Shown: positions 15,352 to 23,696 of the stretch, one piece after another
How positions within the stretch are numbered: position 1 is the first letter of the stretch
Layout of the letters: each line of letters begins with the position of its first letter
Source: JAVBPE01 sp031549865
GTDB lineage: Bacteria; Bacillota_I; Bacilli_A; Acholeplasmatales; Anaeroplasmataceae
Reading direction: 5' to 3'
Assembly: GCA_031549865.1 (NCBI GenBank)
Contig: JAVBPE010000034.1
Span: 1 to 39,756, forward strand
DNA: 39,756 nt
Program-made: the position numbers and the translations under genes
The notes under the pieces: model-generated
Databases searched by the model: none
What the model was told of the DNA's origin: nothing
Seen by the model: only the letters and a program-made list of their open reading frames with translations

Positions 15352-16158
15352 ATGACATTTTCTATCGCAACATTAAATCAATTAAATGATATTTTTATTC
15401 TTGTTCAAAAAACAATTAAAGAAATTTATCCCAATTTTTATAATAATGAGGTTGTTGATTTCTTTATAGAACATCATTCAAAAGATAATATAAAAAAAGA
15501 TATATTAGATAAAAAAGTATACAATTTATTTGTTGAAAATAATATGGTTGGAACAGGTTGTTATAAAGAAAATATAATTACGAGAGTCTATGTCGACCCA
15601 GATCATCAAAATAAAGGATATGGAACTTATATAATTAAAGAACTGGAAAATATAATTATAAAAAACTCAAAAGAGATCTATTTAGATGCTTCCTTACCTG
15701 CTATTAAACTATATGAAAAGCTTGGATATAAAACAGTTGAACATAAATCCATTCCACTTATAAATAATAAGCTTTTAGTTTATGAGATTATGTCAAAAAG
15801 AATAAACAAACCATTTGGAAAAATAAATTATAATAATAAAGTTTTTTATTCTCTTTCAAATACAAATAATGGCGAAGTAAATTCAGAGACTATATTTCAT
15901 TATTTTCACGATGAAGATATTATATGGGCTAATTATGCTGGCGGATTTATTGCTAAAGGATATTTAGTTGGAACATGTGACCTAGAAGGAAATTTAGATT
16001 TTTATTATCAACATATAAATATTAATAATAAAATAAAACTCGGTAAGTGTCATAGTATTCCTGTCGTTCTTGAGAATGGAAAAATTGAACTTCATGAAGC
16101 ATGGCAATGGTTGATAGATGATAAATCAAGTGGTAAATCAATTATTATTGAAAAATAG
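15352..16158 (+). CDS. GNAT acetyltransferase fused to an N-acetylglutamate-synthase-like C-terminal domain
   Basis: 268 residues from the ATG at 15352, chosen because GAAGGGTGAT sits 7 bases before it; a GTG at 15340 is possible but lies in the Shine-Dalgarno. Residues 1-150 are a GNAT domain with motif A RVYVDPDHQNKGYGT, which binds acetyl-CoA, and the later AIKLYEKLGY. Residues 155-268 form a second domain with NGEVNSETIFHYF, IWANYAGG and HEAWQWL, a family often annotated as N-acetylglutamate synthase on its own. Substrate is unknown. Confidence 0.85.
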   Translation: MTFSIATLNQLNDIFILVQKTIKEIYPNFYNNEVVDFFIEHHSKDNIKKDILDKKVYNLFVENNMVGTGCYKENIITRVYVDPDHQNKGYGTYIIKELENIIIKNSKEIYLDASLPAIKLYEKLGYKTVEHKSIPLINNKLLVYEIMSKRINKPFGKINYNNKVFYSLSNTNNGEVNSETIFHYFHDEDIIWANYAGGFIAKGYLVGTCDLEGNLDFYYQHININNKIKLGKCHSIPVVLENGKIELHEAWQWLIDDKSSGKSIIIEK

Positions 16159-16175
16159 AAAAGAGGGTAAATTGT

Positions 16176-16634
16176 ATGTCATCAGAATGGTACAAAGGAA
16201 TAGATGGTATAGCTAAGCATTTAGTCTATCTTAATTCTAAAGCGCGTGAATTAGAAAAATTAATAAACAATGAAAAAACGATGATTATAAGAGGAGCTGC
16301 TGGAAAAAAAAGTCCACTTGGTGGTAGAGCAAAAGAGAATGATGTTATTTATTTTGTTGAAACAGGTTCTCAAATGAATGTTACATATAAAGGAATTATT
16401 TCTAAAGTTATCGAAAGCGAAAAAATGACTATAGAAGAATCACTTATGTTTATAAAAAAATATGAGAAAGAATTAAACTTATCCAAAGAACAATATGAAA
16501 AATGGGCAGGAAAAAAATATTTGGCAGTTTATGAAATATCAAATTTAGAAAAAATAGAACCTTTTAAATATAATCGTGAATCAAATATGGATGATTGGAT
16601 TATTACAGATGATATTAATAAAATTAAGTTATAA
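16176..16634 (+). CDS. ASCH/PUA-like domain protein (tentative)
   Basis: 152 residues, AGAGGGTAA before the ATG. The segment MIIRGAAGKKSPLGGRAKE followed by DVIYFVETG resembles the beta-barrel start of ASCH/PUA-like RNA- or nucleotide-binding domains (strand, glycine-rich turn, then a strand reporting a molecule entering a cleft). The C-terminal part has KKYLAVYEISNLEKI and DDWIITDDI. Assignment is by pattern only and a different small-barrel fold is possible. Last gene of the exporter operon, with a strong terminator 5 bases after its stop. Confidence 0.55.
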   Translation: MSSEWYKGIDGIAKHLVYLNSKARELEKLINNEKTMIIRGAAGKKSPLGGRAKENDVIYFVETGSQMNVTYKGIISKVIESEKMTIEESLMFIKKYEKELNLSKEQYEKWAGKKYLAVYEISNLEKIEPFKYNRESNMDDWIITDDINKIKL

Positions 16635-16638
16635 AAAA

Positions 16639-16669
16639 ATGTATCAATTTCAAATTGATACATTTTTTT
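16639..16669. terminator. Bidirectional terminator
   Basis: ATGTATCAATTT pairs with AAATTGATACAT as a perfect 12-bp stem around a single C, with A7 on the left and T7 on the right. It closes the exporter operon (plus) and the VOC gene (minus); the VOC stop codon lies in the T-run. Confidence 0.92.
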
Positions 16670-17129
16670 ATAATATAGACTTGGCATAATCAAGTGAAAT
16701 ATCCATTCTAATAGCAGCTTCCTCTACAGTCATGCCATTATTCATGAATCTTTTAATAACAGAAGTCAAGGTTTCACCAACTTCGATAATATGCATGTCA
16801 GGGTCGTAAAACCTAATGCCCCTTTGTCCCCATGGATGTTCTTTTAAAGGATGAAGATAAGAAATATTATATTTATTTAAGCTTTCTAGAAATTCATCGA
16901 ATTTATCTTCTTCAAAATAAAGTTCAAATGTTTTGCTTTTATATGATAAGTCACTCGTGTTTATATTAATAAATTCTTTCCAACTTTCTTCAGTTTGAAG
17001 AGAAAATCCACCAGTTAATGTTATATTTGCTCCAAAATCAATGATAACTTCTAGTCCTAATACATCTTTATAAAAATTTTTAGATTTTTTTAAGTCTTTT
17101 ACAACAATCATACTACCCATATATTTCAT
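16668..17129 (-). CDS. VOC (glyoxalase/bleomycin-resistance fold) protein
   Basis: 153 residues. The repeated beta-alpha-beta-beta-beta modules are clear: MIVVKDLKKSKNFYKDVLGLEV at the start of module one, then LYFEEDKFDEFLESL and HPWGQRGIRFYDPDMHIIEVGE in module two, whose last Glu is the usual metal ligand. The C-terminal 25 residues form an extra helix pair (MTVEEAAIRMDISLDYAKSIL) resembling a small helix-turn unit. Reaction unknown; candidates are isomerase, dioxygenase or drug-binding roles. AGAGG lies 7 bases before the ATG. Confidence 0.85.
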   Translation of the reverse strand: MKYMGSMIVVKDLKKSKNFYKDVLGLEVIIDFGANITLTGGFSLQTEESWKEFININTSDLSYKSKTFELYFEEDKFDEFLESLNKYNISYLHPLKEHPWGQRGIRFYDPDMHIIEVGETLTSVIKRFMNNGMTVEEAAIRMDISLDYAKSIL

Positions 17130-17202
17130 AGTGCAACCTCTTTTTCATTTATCTCATTTTAACATAGATACTGATATTTTAATTAATAGTTTTTTACAAT
17201 AC

Positions 17203-19458
17203 CTATAATATTTCTTTGTTGAAATGTCCTCTTGTGTGCAAATCTGAATCAAATTTCTTTTCATATAATTTATTATCAAGTTTATCTTGAAACATTTTAA
17301 TAATATTAAAAGATTCATTATAATCCTCAATTGTTAATTGAATACGATAATAATTAATATGATTTATATTATTTAAATCATCTATTAAATTAAGAATTTT
17401 TCCATTTAAAAGAGTAGTAGAACAATCTTCATGTTTAATAATTGGAAAATATGAATAATCATCTTTTAAAATGAATTTATTGCTTTTACATTCTAACGTT
17501 TTACACATATCAAATGATTTAAGAGGGCAATACTTTGTATGAAGTAAATGAGCATGACCATAGACAATCATTTCTAAATTAGGGTAACCATTATTTTCTT
17601 TATTATAATTATCTAGTAATAAATCAATACTAGCTTTTGTAATTTCATGAGATAAAGTTATCCTATTTACGCCCATTTCATGTAATGTATGAACAGTAGA
17701 AGAATTAACAACGTTTAATGAAAAATCAGAAGTAATAGTTACATTTTTATTTTTATAATAATTAATACCATTATAACCACCTACTAATACATCAGTTATA
17801 TTATCAAGATATTTAGCGTTATTTCTTTTAACTAAATTTTTATAATAAATATTTTCAACCTCTAAATCAATGCAAGCATTATATTGGTCGATTGTTTCAC
17901 AATATACACTTAATTTTGGCTTTATTTCAGCATAGGAAATTGGATTATAATCAATCTCAATTTTATTGATAAAACGATTTAAATTTAAACGTTTATTATC
18001 AAGTTCAATAATACCTTGACGCCTTAATTCATTTAGTTTTGAAGATGGAATAAAAATATTGTTCGAAATATTATATGTCACATTATTTATAATATATGGT
18101 GTATCATTAAGACGATCCAATTGCTTTATAATGCTATTTTCAGTAGCTGGATTCTTTAAAGATTCTTCAAGTATGAAATCTGATTCAATATATACTTTTA
18201 TATCATTAACTTCAAAAACTAAGGTTAATTTTGAACCCACTTTACCGTTAACAATAATATTTAAGGGAATACGCTTAAATTCTTTTTTCAAATTACGTTC
18301 AAGCTCTTCATTGAATTTTTTATCTTTAGTAATATAAACATTGTCTCCTACATTAACGTTTTCTTTTATTTCTAAAATGCATTTAGTAGAAGAAGAGTTT
18401 ATTAAATTTAAATCTAGATCATACATTTTAATAACGGGATAACTAACTTCTTCCTTAGAATCAATACGAATTTGATCATTTTGATTTAACGGTTGTTCAA
18501 GTTCTAGTATATACTTTGTATTCATTTTTTTAATAATTTTACCTATGTAGTATCCGTGATGGTTAGGTTTTTTTGTATTTATAACATCTTTAATATCTTC
18601 ATTAAAAATATATCCTTTTGTAAAAGTTCGGTTAAATGTTTTAGTCAAATTAAATTTTAAACTATCTATATTTTCTTTATTATCTAAGGCTTTACGATAA
18701 CTATTAATTATATTTGCAACGTAAATCGATTCTTTCATACGTCCTTCAATTTTTAAAGAATCAATCTCTTTTAAGTCATCAGTATATTCAATTGTTGATA
18801 AATCTTTCATACTTAAAATATATGAAGTACCTAAACTTTCATTATTTGTAGTATTAATAAGTTCATAAGGCTTACGGCAAGAACCAACACATCGTCCTCT
18901 ATTGCCACTTCTATATCCAATTAAACCACTCATTAAGCAATTACCACTATATGACACACATAATGCTCCATGAACAAATATTTCAATAGGCATATTAGAG
19001 ATTTCTTTTATTTTTTTTATTTCATTAAAATAAACTTCGCGCCCTAAAACGACACGATTCATTTTTAAATCTTTAGTAAAATTAACCCCATAAATATCAT
19101 CAAGTCCCATTTGTGTAGAAGCATGAGCTTCCATTAATGGATAGTTAGCAGTAATATATTTAACTAAAGCTAAATCTTGAATAATAATGCCATCAACACC
19201 TATTTTATATAATTCATCAATTTGAAGTTTTGCTTCCATTAATTCATGATCAAAAACAATAGTATTCATAGTTACATAGATTCGCACATTTCTCAAATGG
19301 GCATATTTAATGGCATCCTTTAAAGTATCAAAATCGAAATTAGAAGCATACGCGCGTGCTCCAAATTTACTCATTCCTAAATATATGGCATCTGCACCAT
19401 TTGATATAGCGGCAATAAGGGCTTCCATATTACCAGCAGGGGCTAAAAGTTCACTCAT
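17203..19458 (-). CDS. Peptidase U32 family protein, RlhA-type (23S rRNA hydroxylation) candidate
   Basis: 751 residues from the ATG at 19458 (MSELLAPAGN), preceded by AGGATGTGA. The longer frame adds a hydrophobic run that overlaps the terminator of the neighbouring gene and is not used. The U32 signature is intact: IEIFVHGALCVSYSGNC, then SGNRGRCVGSCRKPYEL, whose cysteines probably bind a metal or Fe-S centre. The long C-terminal part (about 350-751, with a late cysteine cluster near HTKYCPLKSFDMC) is the DUF3656-plus-collagenase-like layout of RlhA, which forms 5-hydroxycytidine in 23S rRNA in E. coli. Shorter U32 relatives (TrhP) act on tRNA. The role is inferred from length and layout. 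Confidence 0.85.
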   Translation of the reverse strand: MSELLAPAGNMEALIAAISNGADAIYLGMSKFGARAYASNFDFDTLKDAIKYAHLRNVRIYVTMNTIVFDHELMEAKLQIDELYKIGVDGIIIQDLALVKYITANYPLMEAHASTQMGLDDIYGVNFTKDLKMNRVVLGREVYFNEIKKIKEISNMPIEIFVHGALCVSYSGNCLMSGLIGYRSGNRGRCVGSCRKPYELINTTNNESLGTSYILSMKDLSTIEYTDDLKEIDSLKIEGRMKESIYVANIINSYRKALDNKENIDSLKFNLTKTFNRTFTKGYIFNEDIKDVINTKKPNHHGYYIGKIIKKMNTKYILELEQPLNQNDQIRIDSKEEVSYPVIKMYDLDLNLINSSSTKCILEIKENVNVGDNVYITKDKKFNEELERNLKKEFKRIPLNIIVNGKVGSKLTLVFEVNDIKVYIESDFILEESLKNPATENSIIKQLDRLNDTPYIINNVTYNISNNIFIPSSKLNELRRQGIIELDNKRLNLNRFINKIEIDYNPISYAEIKPKLSVYCETIDQYNACIDLEVENIYYKNLVKRNNAKYLDNITDVLVGGYNGINYYKNKNVTITSDFSLNVVNSSTVHTLHEMGVNRITLSHEITKASIDLLLDNYNKENNGYPNLEMIVYGHAHLLHTKYCPLKSFDMCKTLECKSNKFILKDDYSYFPIIKHEDCSTTLLNGKILNLIDDLNNINHINYYRIQLTIEDYNESFNIIKMFQDKLDNKLYEKKFDSDLHTRGHFNKEIL

Positions 19459-19493
19459 AAAATCACATCCTAATAAAAAGTATAACATAAAAA

Positions 19494-19522
19494 AGAATAA
19501 AAAAAAATGCATTTAATGCATT
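19494..19522 (-). terminator. Terminator of the XRE regulator
   Basis: On the minus strand AATGCAT (19522-19516) pairs with ATGCATT (19512-19506) over a TAA loop, followed by a long U-tract. It starts at the stop codon of the regulator gene and separates it from the U32 gene downstream. Confidence 0.8.
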
Positions 19523-19811
19523 AATTCTTTTTCTTATATTCAAGTGCAGCAATTACGTTTTCTTTTAGTTCATTTCGCATTTCGTCACTGATTAGATCAT
19601 CATATATCGGGTTACATGTTATATAATCAATAGATTTTCTAAAAATTAAAGATAATTCTAATAATGTACTAACAGGCGGCTCACCAGTCCCGTTTTCATA
19701 GCGCTGAAGTGTTTTAGTGGAAATATTTAGCTTTTTTGCTAGTTCTGCTTGAGTATAATCATTATCAATTCGTAATTCTTTTAATCTTTCATACCATTTA
19801 ATATTTTTCAC
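19521..19811 (-). CDS. XRE-family transcriptional regulator (paralogue 1)
   Basis: 96 residues from the GTG at 19811, picked because AAGAGGTGA sits just upstream. ATG or TTG codons 3-9 bases earlier fall into that site. Residues about 10-65 are a helix-turn-helix of the Cro/C1 type: YTQAELAKKLNISTKTLQRYENGTGEPP. The C-terminal part has a CNPI motif shared with the paralogue 125 bases upstream, with which it is clearly homologous over its whole length. No ligand domain, so probably a small dimeric repressor. Confidence 0.88.
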   Translation of the reverse strand: MKNIKWYERLKELRIDNDYTQAELAKKLNISTKTLQRYENGTGEPPVSTLLELSLIFRKSIDYITCNPIYDDLISDEMRNELKENVIAALEYKKKN

Positions 19812-19945
19812 CAACATCACCTCTTATAATAATTATAATTAAAAAAAATGTCTTTCTATTTTTTGTGTAAAACAAGTAGTAATAATAAATAAAAACGACA
19901 TATTTGTATCATTTTAGAACAAATAAATAATAACTAACTTAATAA

Positions 19946-20227
19946 TTATATTTTTTTCTTAGAATTTAATAATTCATTCACAGCTTCTCTTAACTCGTCA
20001 ATTTCTTCGTTAATAAGAATAGAATTATTTATAGGGTTACATGATATAAAATCAATAGATTTATTGAATATTTTAGAAAGTTGGAGCAATGTTGTAATTG
20101 GTGGTTCACCAGTACCATTTTCATAACGTTGAAGCGTTTTAATGGAAATATTAAGTTCTTTTGCAAGTTCAGCTTGAGTTAAATCATTATCAATTCTCAA
20201 ACTTTTTATTCTATCGTACCATGCCAT
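19946..20227 (-). CDS. XRE-family transcriptional regulator (paralogue 2)
   Basis: 93 residues, GAGGTGA before the ATG. Helix-turn-helix LTQAELAKELNISIKTLQRYENGTGEPP at about 16-43, followed by ITTLLQLSKIFNKSIDFISCNPI. It differs from paralogue 1 mainly in the C-terminal tail, so the pair arose by tandem duplication. The perfect palindrome at 20253-20264 adjoining its -10 box is a likely binding site of this protein or its twin. The divergent trpB promoter starts 110 bases further on. Confidence 0.9.
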   Translation of the reverse strand: MAWYDRIKSLRIDNDLTQAELAKELNISIKTLQRYENGTGEPPITTLLQLSKIFNKSIDFISCNPINNSILINEEIDELREAVNELLNSKKKI

Positions 20228-20246
20228 AATGTCACCTCATGAATAA

Positions 20247-20264
20247 ATTATAGTCAAATTTGAC
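20247..20264 (-). promoter_or_regulatory. Promoter and operator of the XRE regulator
   Basis: Minus-strand TATAAT (20252-20247) is directly preceded by the perfect palindrome GTCAAATTTGAC (20264-20253), which fills the -10 side of the spacer. Binding there would block sigma, so autoregulation is expected. Confidence 0.6.
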
Positions 20265-20376
20265 CTCTATTTATTATTTTGAGTAAAACGTGGATTGATT
20301 ATTCAAATACAGGTCAAAAAAGTCGCTAAGAATATTTAGATACATTAGAAAACGTAATTATTCGACTAAAATAAAA

Positions 20377-20405
20377 TTGACATATTATATGAAAAAACAT
20401 ATAAT
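20377..20405 (+). promoter_or_regulatory. Consensus promoter of trpB with inverted repeat
   Basis: TTGACA (20377-20382), a 17-base spacer, then TATAAT (20400-20405). ATTATATG (20384-20391) and CATATAAT (20398-20405) form a perfect inverted repeat around A6 that covers the -10 box, a plausible operator for one of the neighbouring XRE proteins or another dimer. Confidence 0.8.
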
Positions 20406-20451
20406 TAATATATTGTTTTTAAAATAAAAAGAGATTATTTGGAGGACTTTT

Positions 20452-21681
20452 ATGAAGATGAATGATATTGATTTTGAAACATATTTAAAGCAATATCCTA
20501 ATGAAGATGGATATTTTGGAAAATATGGAGGTGCATATATAACTCCTGAGCTTAAAGAAGCTTTTATAGAGATTAATAATGCTTACCAAACTATTTGTAA
20601 ATCAGCAAAATTTATTAGTGAATTACGTAGAATTAGAAAAGAATTTCAAGGACGCCCAACACCTGTTTATCATTGTGAAAGACTGTCACAATCAATTGGA
20701 AATGTTCAAATATACTTAAAAAGAGAAGATTTAAATCATACAGGTGCACATAAATTAAATCATTGTATGGGTGAAGGTTTATTAGCTAAGTATTTAGGTA
20801 AAAAGAAATTAATTGCTGAAACTGGAGCAGGTCAACATGGTGTTGCTTTAGCTACTGCAGCAGCTTTTTTCGGTTTAGAATGCGAAATTCATATGGGAGA
20901 AGTAGATATAGCTAAACAAGCTCCAAATGTAAGTAGAATGAAGATTTTAGGTGCAAAGGTTGTAGTAGTTAAAGAAGGTGCGCGTACTTTAAAAGAAGCA
21001 GTTGATAGCGCATTTATTGCATATGCTAAAGATTATAAGAATTCAATTTATTGTATTGGTTCTGCAGTTGGTCCTCATCCATTTCCATTGATGGTTCGAG
21101 ATTTCCAAAGCATTGTTGGAATTGAAGCACGAGATCAATTTAAAGAAATGACTGGTGAATTTCCTGATGTAGTGTGCGCTTGTGTTGGTGGAGGATCTAA
21201 TTCCATTGGAACTTTTGTGCCATTTTTAAATGATCCGGTTGAAATTGTTGGTGTGGAGCCACTTGGAAAAGGACCTAAACGTGGAGATCATGCGGCGACA
21301 ATAACTTTTGGTAGTGAAGGAATAATGCATGGCTTTAATTCTTTAATGCTAAAAGATGAAATGGGTGAACCAGACAGCGTATATTCAGTTGCTTCTGGAC
21401 TTGATTATCCAGCAGTTGGACCTGAACATGCGTTTTTACATGATATTGGTCGTGTTAAATATGATTCAGTAACTGATGAAGAAGCCATTGATGCGTTCTT
21501 TAAACTTTCTAGGTTAGAAGGGATAATTCCAGCTATAGAATCTGCTCATGCGGTTGCTTATGCAATGCGTCGCGCAAAAGAAATGAAAACAGGATCAATA
21601 TTAGTAAACTTATCTGGTCGCGGTGACAAGGATATGGATTATGTTATTGAAAATTACAAAGATAAATATATAATAGATTAA
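20452..21681 (+). CDS. trpB: Tryptophan synthase beta subunit, orphan
   Basis: 409 residues, GGAGG upstream. PLP enzyme with all catalytic parts: KREDLNHTGAHK with the PLP lysine K101, AETGAGQHG with the catalytic Glu124, the phosphate cup GGGSNS, and a C-terminal LSGRGDKD. The sequence is of the ordinary TrpB1 kind, including SAVGPHPFPLMVRDFQ and EGIIPAIESAHA. No trpA or other trp gene is in the window. It would either use free indole with serine, or act as a serine beta-eliminating enzyme giving aminoacrylate and ammonia. It is followed after 31 bases by a PurF-like gene, probably in one transcript. Confidence 0.93.
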   Translation: MKMNDIDFETYLKQYPNEDGYFGKYGGAYITPELKEAFIEINNAYQTICKSAKFISELRRIRKEFQGRPTPVYHCERLSQSIGNVQIYLKREDLNHTGAHKLNHCMGEGLLAKYLGKKKLIAETGAGQHGVALATAAAFFGLECEIHMGEVDIAKQAPNVSRMKILGAKVVVVKEGARTLKEAVDSAFIAYAKDYKNSIYCIGSAVGPHPFPLMVRDFQSIVGIEARDQFKEMTGEFPDVVCACVGGGSNSIGTFVPFLNDPVEIVGVEPLGKGPKRGDHAATITFGSEGIMHGFNSLMLKDEMGEPDSVYSVASGLDYPAVGPEHAFLHDIGRVKYDSVTDEEAIDAFFKLSRLEGIIPAIESAHAVAYAMRRAKEMKTGSILVNLSGRGDKDMDYVIENYKDKYIID

Positions 21682-21712
21682 TTATAAAATAAAGAAATTA
21701 GGAGGTATTCAA

Positions 21713-23116
21713 GTGGGTGGTTTTTTTGGTGTAGTATCAAAGAGTGATTGTGTATTTGATTTATTTTTTGGAGTTGATTATCATTCTCATTTAGGAACTA
21801 GAAGAGCTGGATTAGCTGTTTTACAAGAAAATGGATTTAATCGTGCAATACATAATATTGAGAATTCTCCTTTTAGAACGAAATTCGAAAACGATATTAA
21901 TACAATGAAAGGTAATTGTGGAATTGGTTGTATTTCAGATTATGAAGCTCAACCACTTGTTATTCGTTCCCATCATGGAACATATGCTATTTCGACTGTA
22001 GGTAAAATTAATAATACAGATGAATTAGTAAACGAGATTATTAATAAGGGCTATCACCATTTTTTAGAAATGAGTGGTGGAGATGTTAACCCAACAGAAT
22101 TAGTTGCAACAATTATTAATCAAAAAGAAAATTTAATTGATGGTATAAAATATGCTCAAGAAATAATTGAAGGATCAATGACAATACTTATTTTAAATGA
22201 AAAAGGAATTTATGCAGCTCGTGATAAATATGGTCGTACACCATGTGTTATTGGCAAAAAGAAAGATTCTTTTTGTGTATCTTTTGAAAATTTTGCCTAT
22301 ATTAATTTAGGCTATAAAAATTTAAAAGAAATGGGTCCTGGCGAAATCGTAGTTGTGACTTCAGATGGTGTAAAAACATTAGTTGAACCAGGAAATAAAA
22401 TGCGTATTTGCACATTTTTATGGGTTTATTTTGGCTATCCTTCATCATCTTATGAAGGTATAAGCGTTGAAAAAATGCGTTGTAATTGTGGAAGTTATAT
22501 GGCAAAACGCGATAATGTATGTCCAGATACTGTTGCCGGTGTTCCTGATTCAGGAATAGCCCATGCGATAGGTTATTCAAATACTTCTGGTATTCCGTTT
22601 TCACGTCCATTCATAAAATATACTCCAACTTGGCCACGTTCTTTTATGCCAACAATTCAATCAAAGAGGAATTTAATTGCTAAAATGAAATTAATTCCTG
22701 TTCATGATTTAATTGATCAAAAAAAGTTATTATTAATTGATGATTCAATTGTTCGTGGTACTCAATTAAGAGAAACAACAGAATTCTTATATCAAAGTGG
22801 AGCGAAAGAAGTACATATTAGAACTGCATGCCCGCCATTATTATTTGGCTGTAAATATTTGAACTTTTCACGTTCAACTTCAGATATGGATTTAATAACA
22901 AGAAAAATTATTGCCTCATTAGAACCTAATGTTACTCATGAGATATTAGAAGAATATATGAATCCAGATAGTGAAAAATATGCTTTAATGGTTGAAGAAA
23001 TAAGAAAGCAACTAAACTTTACGACTTTAGCATTTAATCGTTTAGATGATATGATGGATGCAGTTGGAATTGAAAAAGATAAATTATGCACTTATTGCTG
23101 GAATGGTAAAGAATAA
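21713..23116 (+). CDS. PurF-like protein without the N-terminal nucleophile cysteine
   Basis: 467 residues, GTG start with GGAGGT six bases ahead. The sequence is an amidophosphoribosyltransferase over its whole length: a glutaminase-like half and a C-terminal PRTase half with the PRPP loop LLLIDDSIVRGTQL. It begins MGGFFGVV instead of MCGIxGV, so the cysteine that attacks glutamine is missing and no other start restores it. Cysteines matching the Fe-S ligands of B. subtilis PurF remain (MRICTF, FGCKYL, LCTYCW). It may use free ammonia or another nitrogen donor. A separate family of such PurF-like proteins exists (recalled, not searched). No other purine gene is nearby. Confidence 0.88.
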   Translation: MGGFFGVVSKSDCVFDLFFGVDYHSHLGTRRAGLAVLQENGFNRAIHNIENSPFRTKFENDINTMKGNCGIGCISDYEAQPLVIRSHHGTYAISTVGKINNTDELVNEIINKGYHHFLEMSGGDVNPTELVATIINQKENLIDGIKYAQEIIEGSMTILILNEKGIYAARDKYGRTPCVIGKKKDSFCVSFENFAYINLGYKNLKEMGPGEIVVVTSDGVKTLVEPGNKMRICTFLWVYFGYPSSSYEGISVEKMRCNCGSYMAKRDNVCPDTVAGVPDSGIAHAIGYSNTSGIPFSRPFIKYTPTWPRSFMPTIQSKRNLIAKMKLIPVHDLIDQKKLLLIDDSIVRGTQLRETTEFLYQSGAKEVHIRTACPPLLFGCKYLNFSRSTSDMDLITRKIIASLEPNVTHEILEEYMNPDSEKYALMVEEIRKQLNFTTLAFNRLDDMMDAVGIEKDKLCTYCWNGKE

Positions 23117-23137
23117 AATGAAGAGGATTCTTGTTTT

Positions 23138-23461
23138 ATGATTGAAAGAGTAAAAGAAAGTTATGCGAAAAAAAAGTATGCGTATATCAGTGCTATTGCA
23201 TATTTTATATTTTTTTCCATAATTATTGCGTTTTTTAGTAATAGTATGCTTGGGTTTATATTAGGGACAGTAATGTTTTTAATAATGGCTGTTCTTATGG
23301 TGTTATCGGGATTTTATTTTTATATAATTCCACTTCCTATTATTTTCATTACTAAATGGAATTTTTTAGATGAGAATTTAACATTTGGAAAGAAAGCATT
23401 ATATTTAATTTTTATTATTTTATTTGCACTTTGTGGATTTTTCACTTTAGATATCCACTAA
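23138..23461 (+). CDS. Small membrane protein of unknown function
   Basis: 107 residues with three to four predicted helices: about 17-35, 38-55, 58-80 and 88-105. AGAGGATT precedes the ATG. It follows the PurF-like gene by 21 bases and ends before a good terminator, so it is probably the last gene of the trpB operon. No sequence family was recognised and its link to amino-acid or nucleotide metabolism is unknown. Confidence 0.7.
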   Translation: MIERVKESYAKKKYAYISAIAYFIFFSIIIAFFSNSMLGFILGTVMFLIMAVLMVLSGFYFYIIPLPIIFITKWNFLDENLTFGKKALYLIFIILFALCGFFTLDIH

Positions 23462-23474
23462 ATTATATATGTTT

Positions 23475-23511
23475 AAACAGTATGGAAATTAAATTTTCAT
23501 ACTGTTTTTTT
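23475..23511 (+). terminator. Terminator of the trpB operon
   Basis: AACAGTATGGAAA pairs with TTTTCATACTGTT (one G-U pair) around a short loop, followed by T7. Confidence 0.85.
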
Positions 23512-23696
23512 ATCTCAACTAAACATCTTTAAATATATAGTTTAGATTGCTAAATTTATTAAATCATGGTAGCATATTTATAAATACACTTCTTTGAATT
23601 TTTTTGATAAATATAAAATACTATTATAGCTATTTTTATCATTAATGAACAATATATGGGAGTTATAAAAGAACTATAAATAAGTTAGGAGAAAAA

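Noticed and set aside
19458..19512. Hydrophobic N-terminal extension of the U32 protein as a signal peptide
   Set aside because: It overlaps the terminator of the upstream gene, and the ribosome site favours the ATG at 19458; U32 proteins are cytoplasmic.
22302..22610. 102-codon minus-strand frame inside the PurF-like gene
   Set aside because: Overlaps conserved catalytic coding sequence; no ribosome site or family features.
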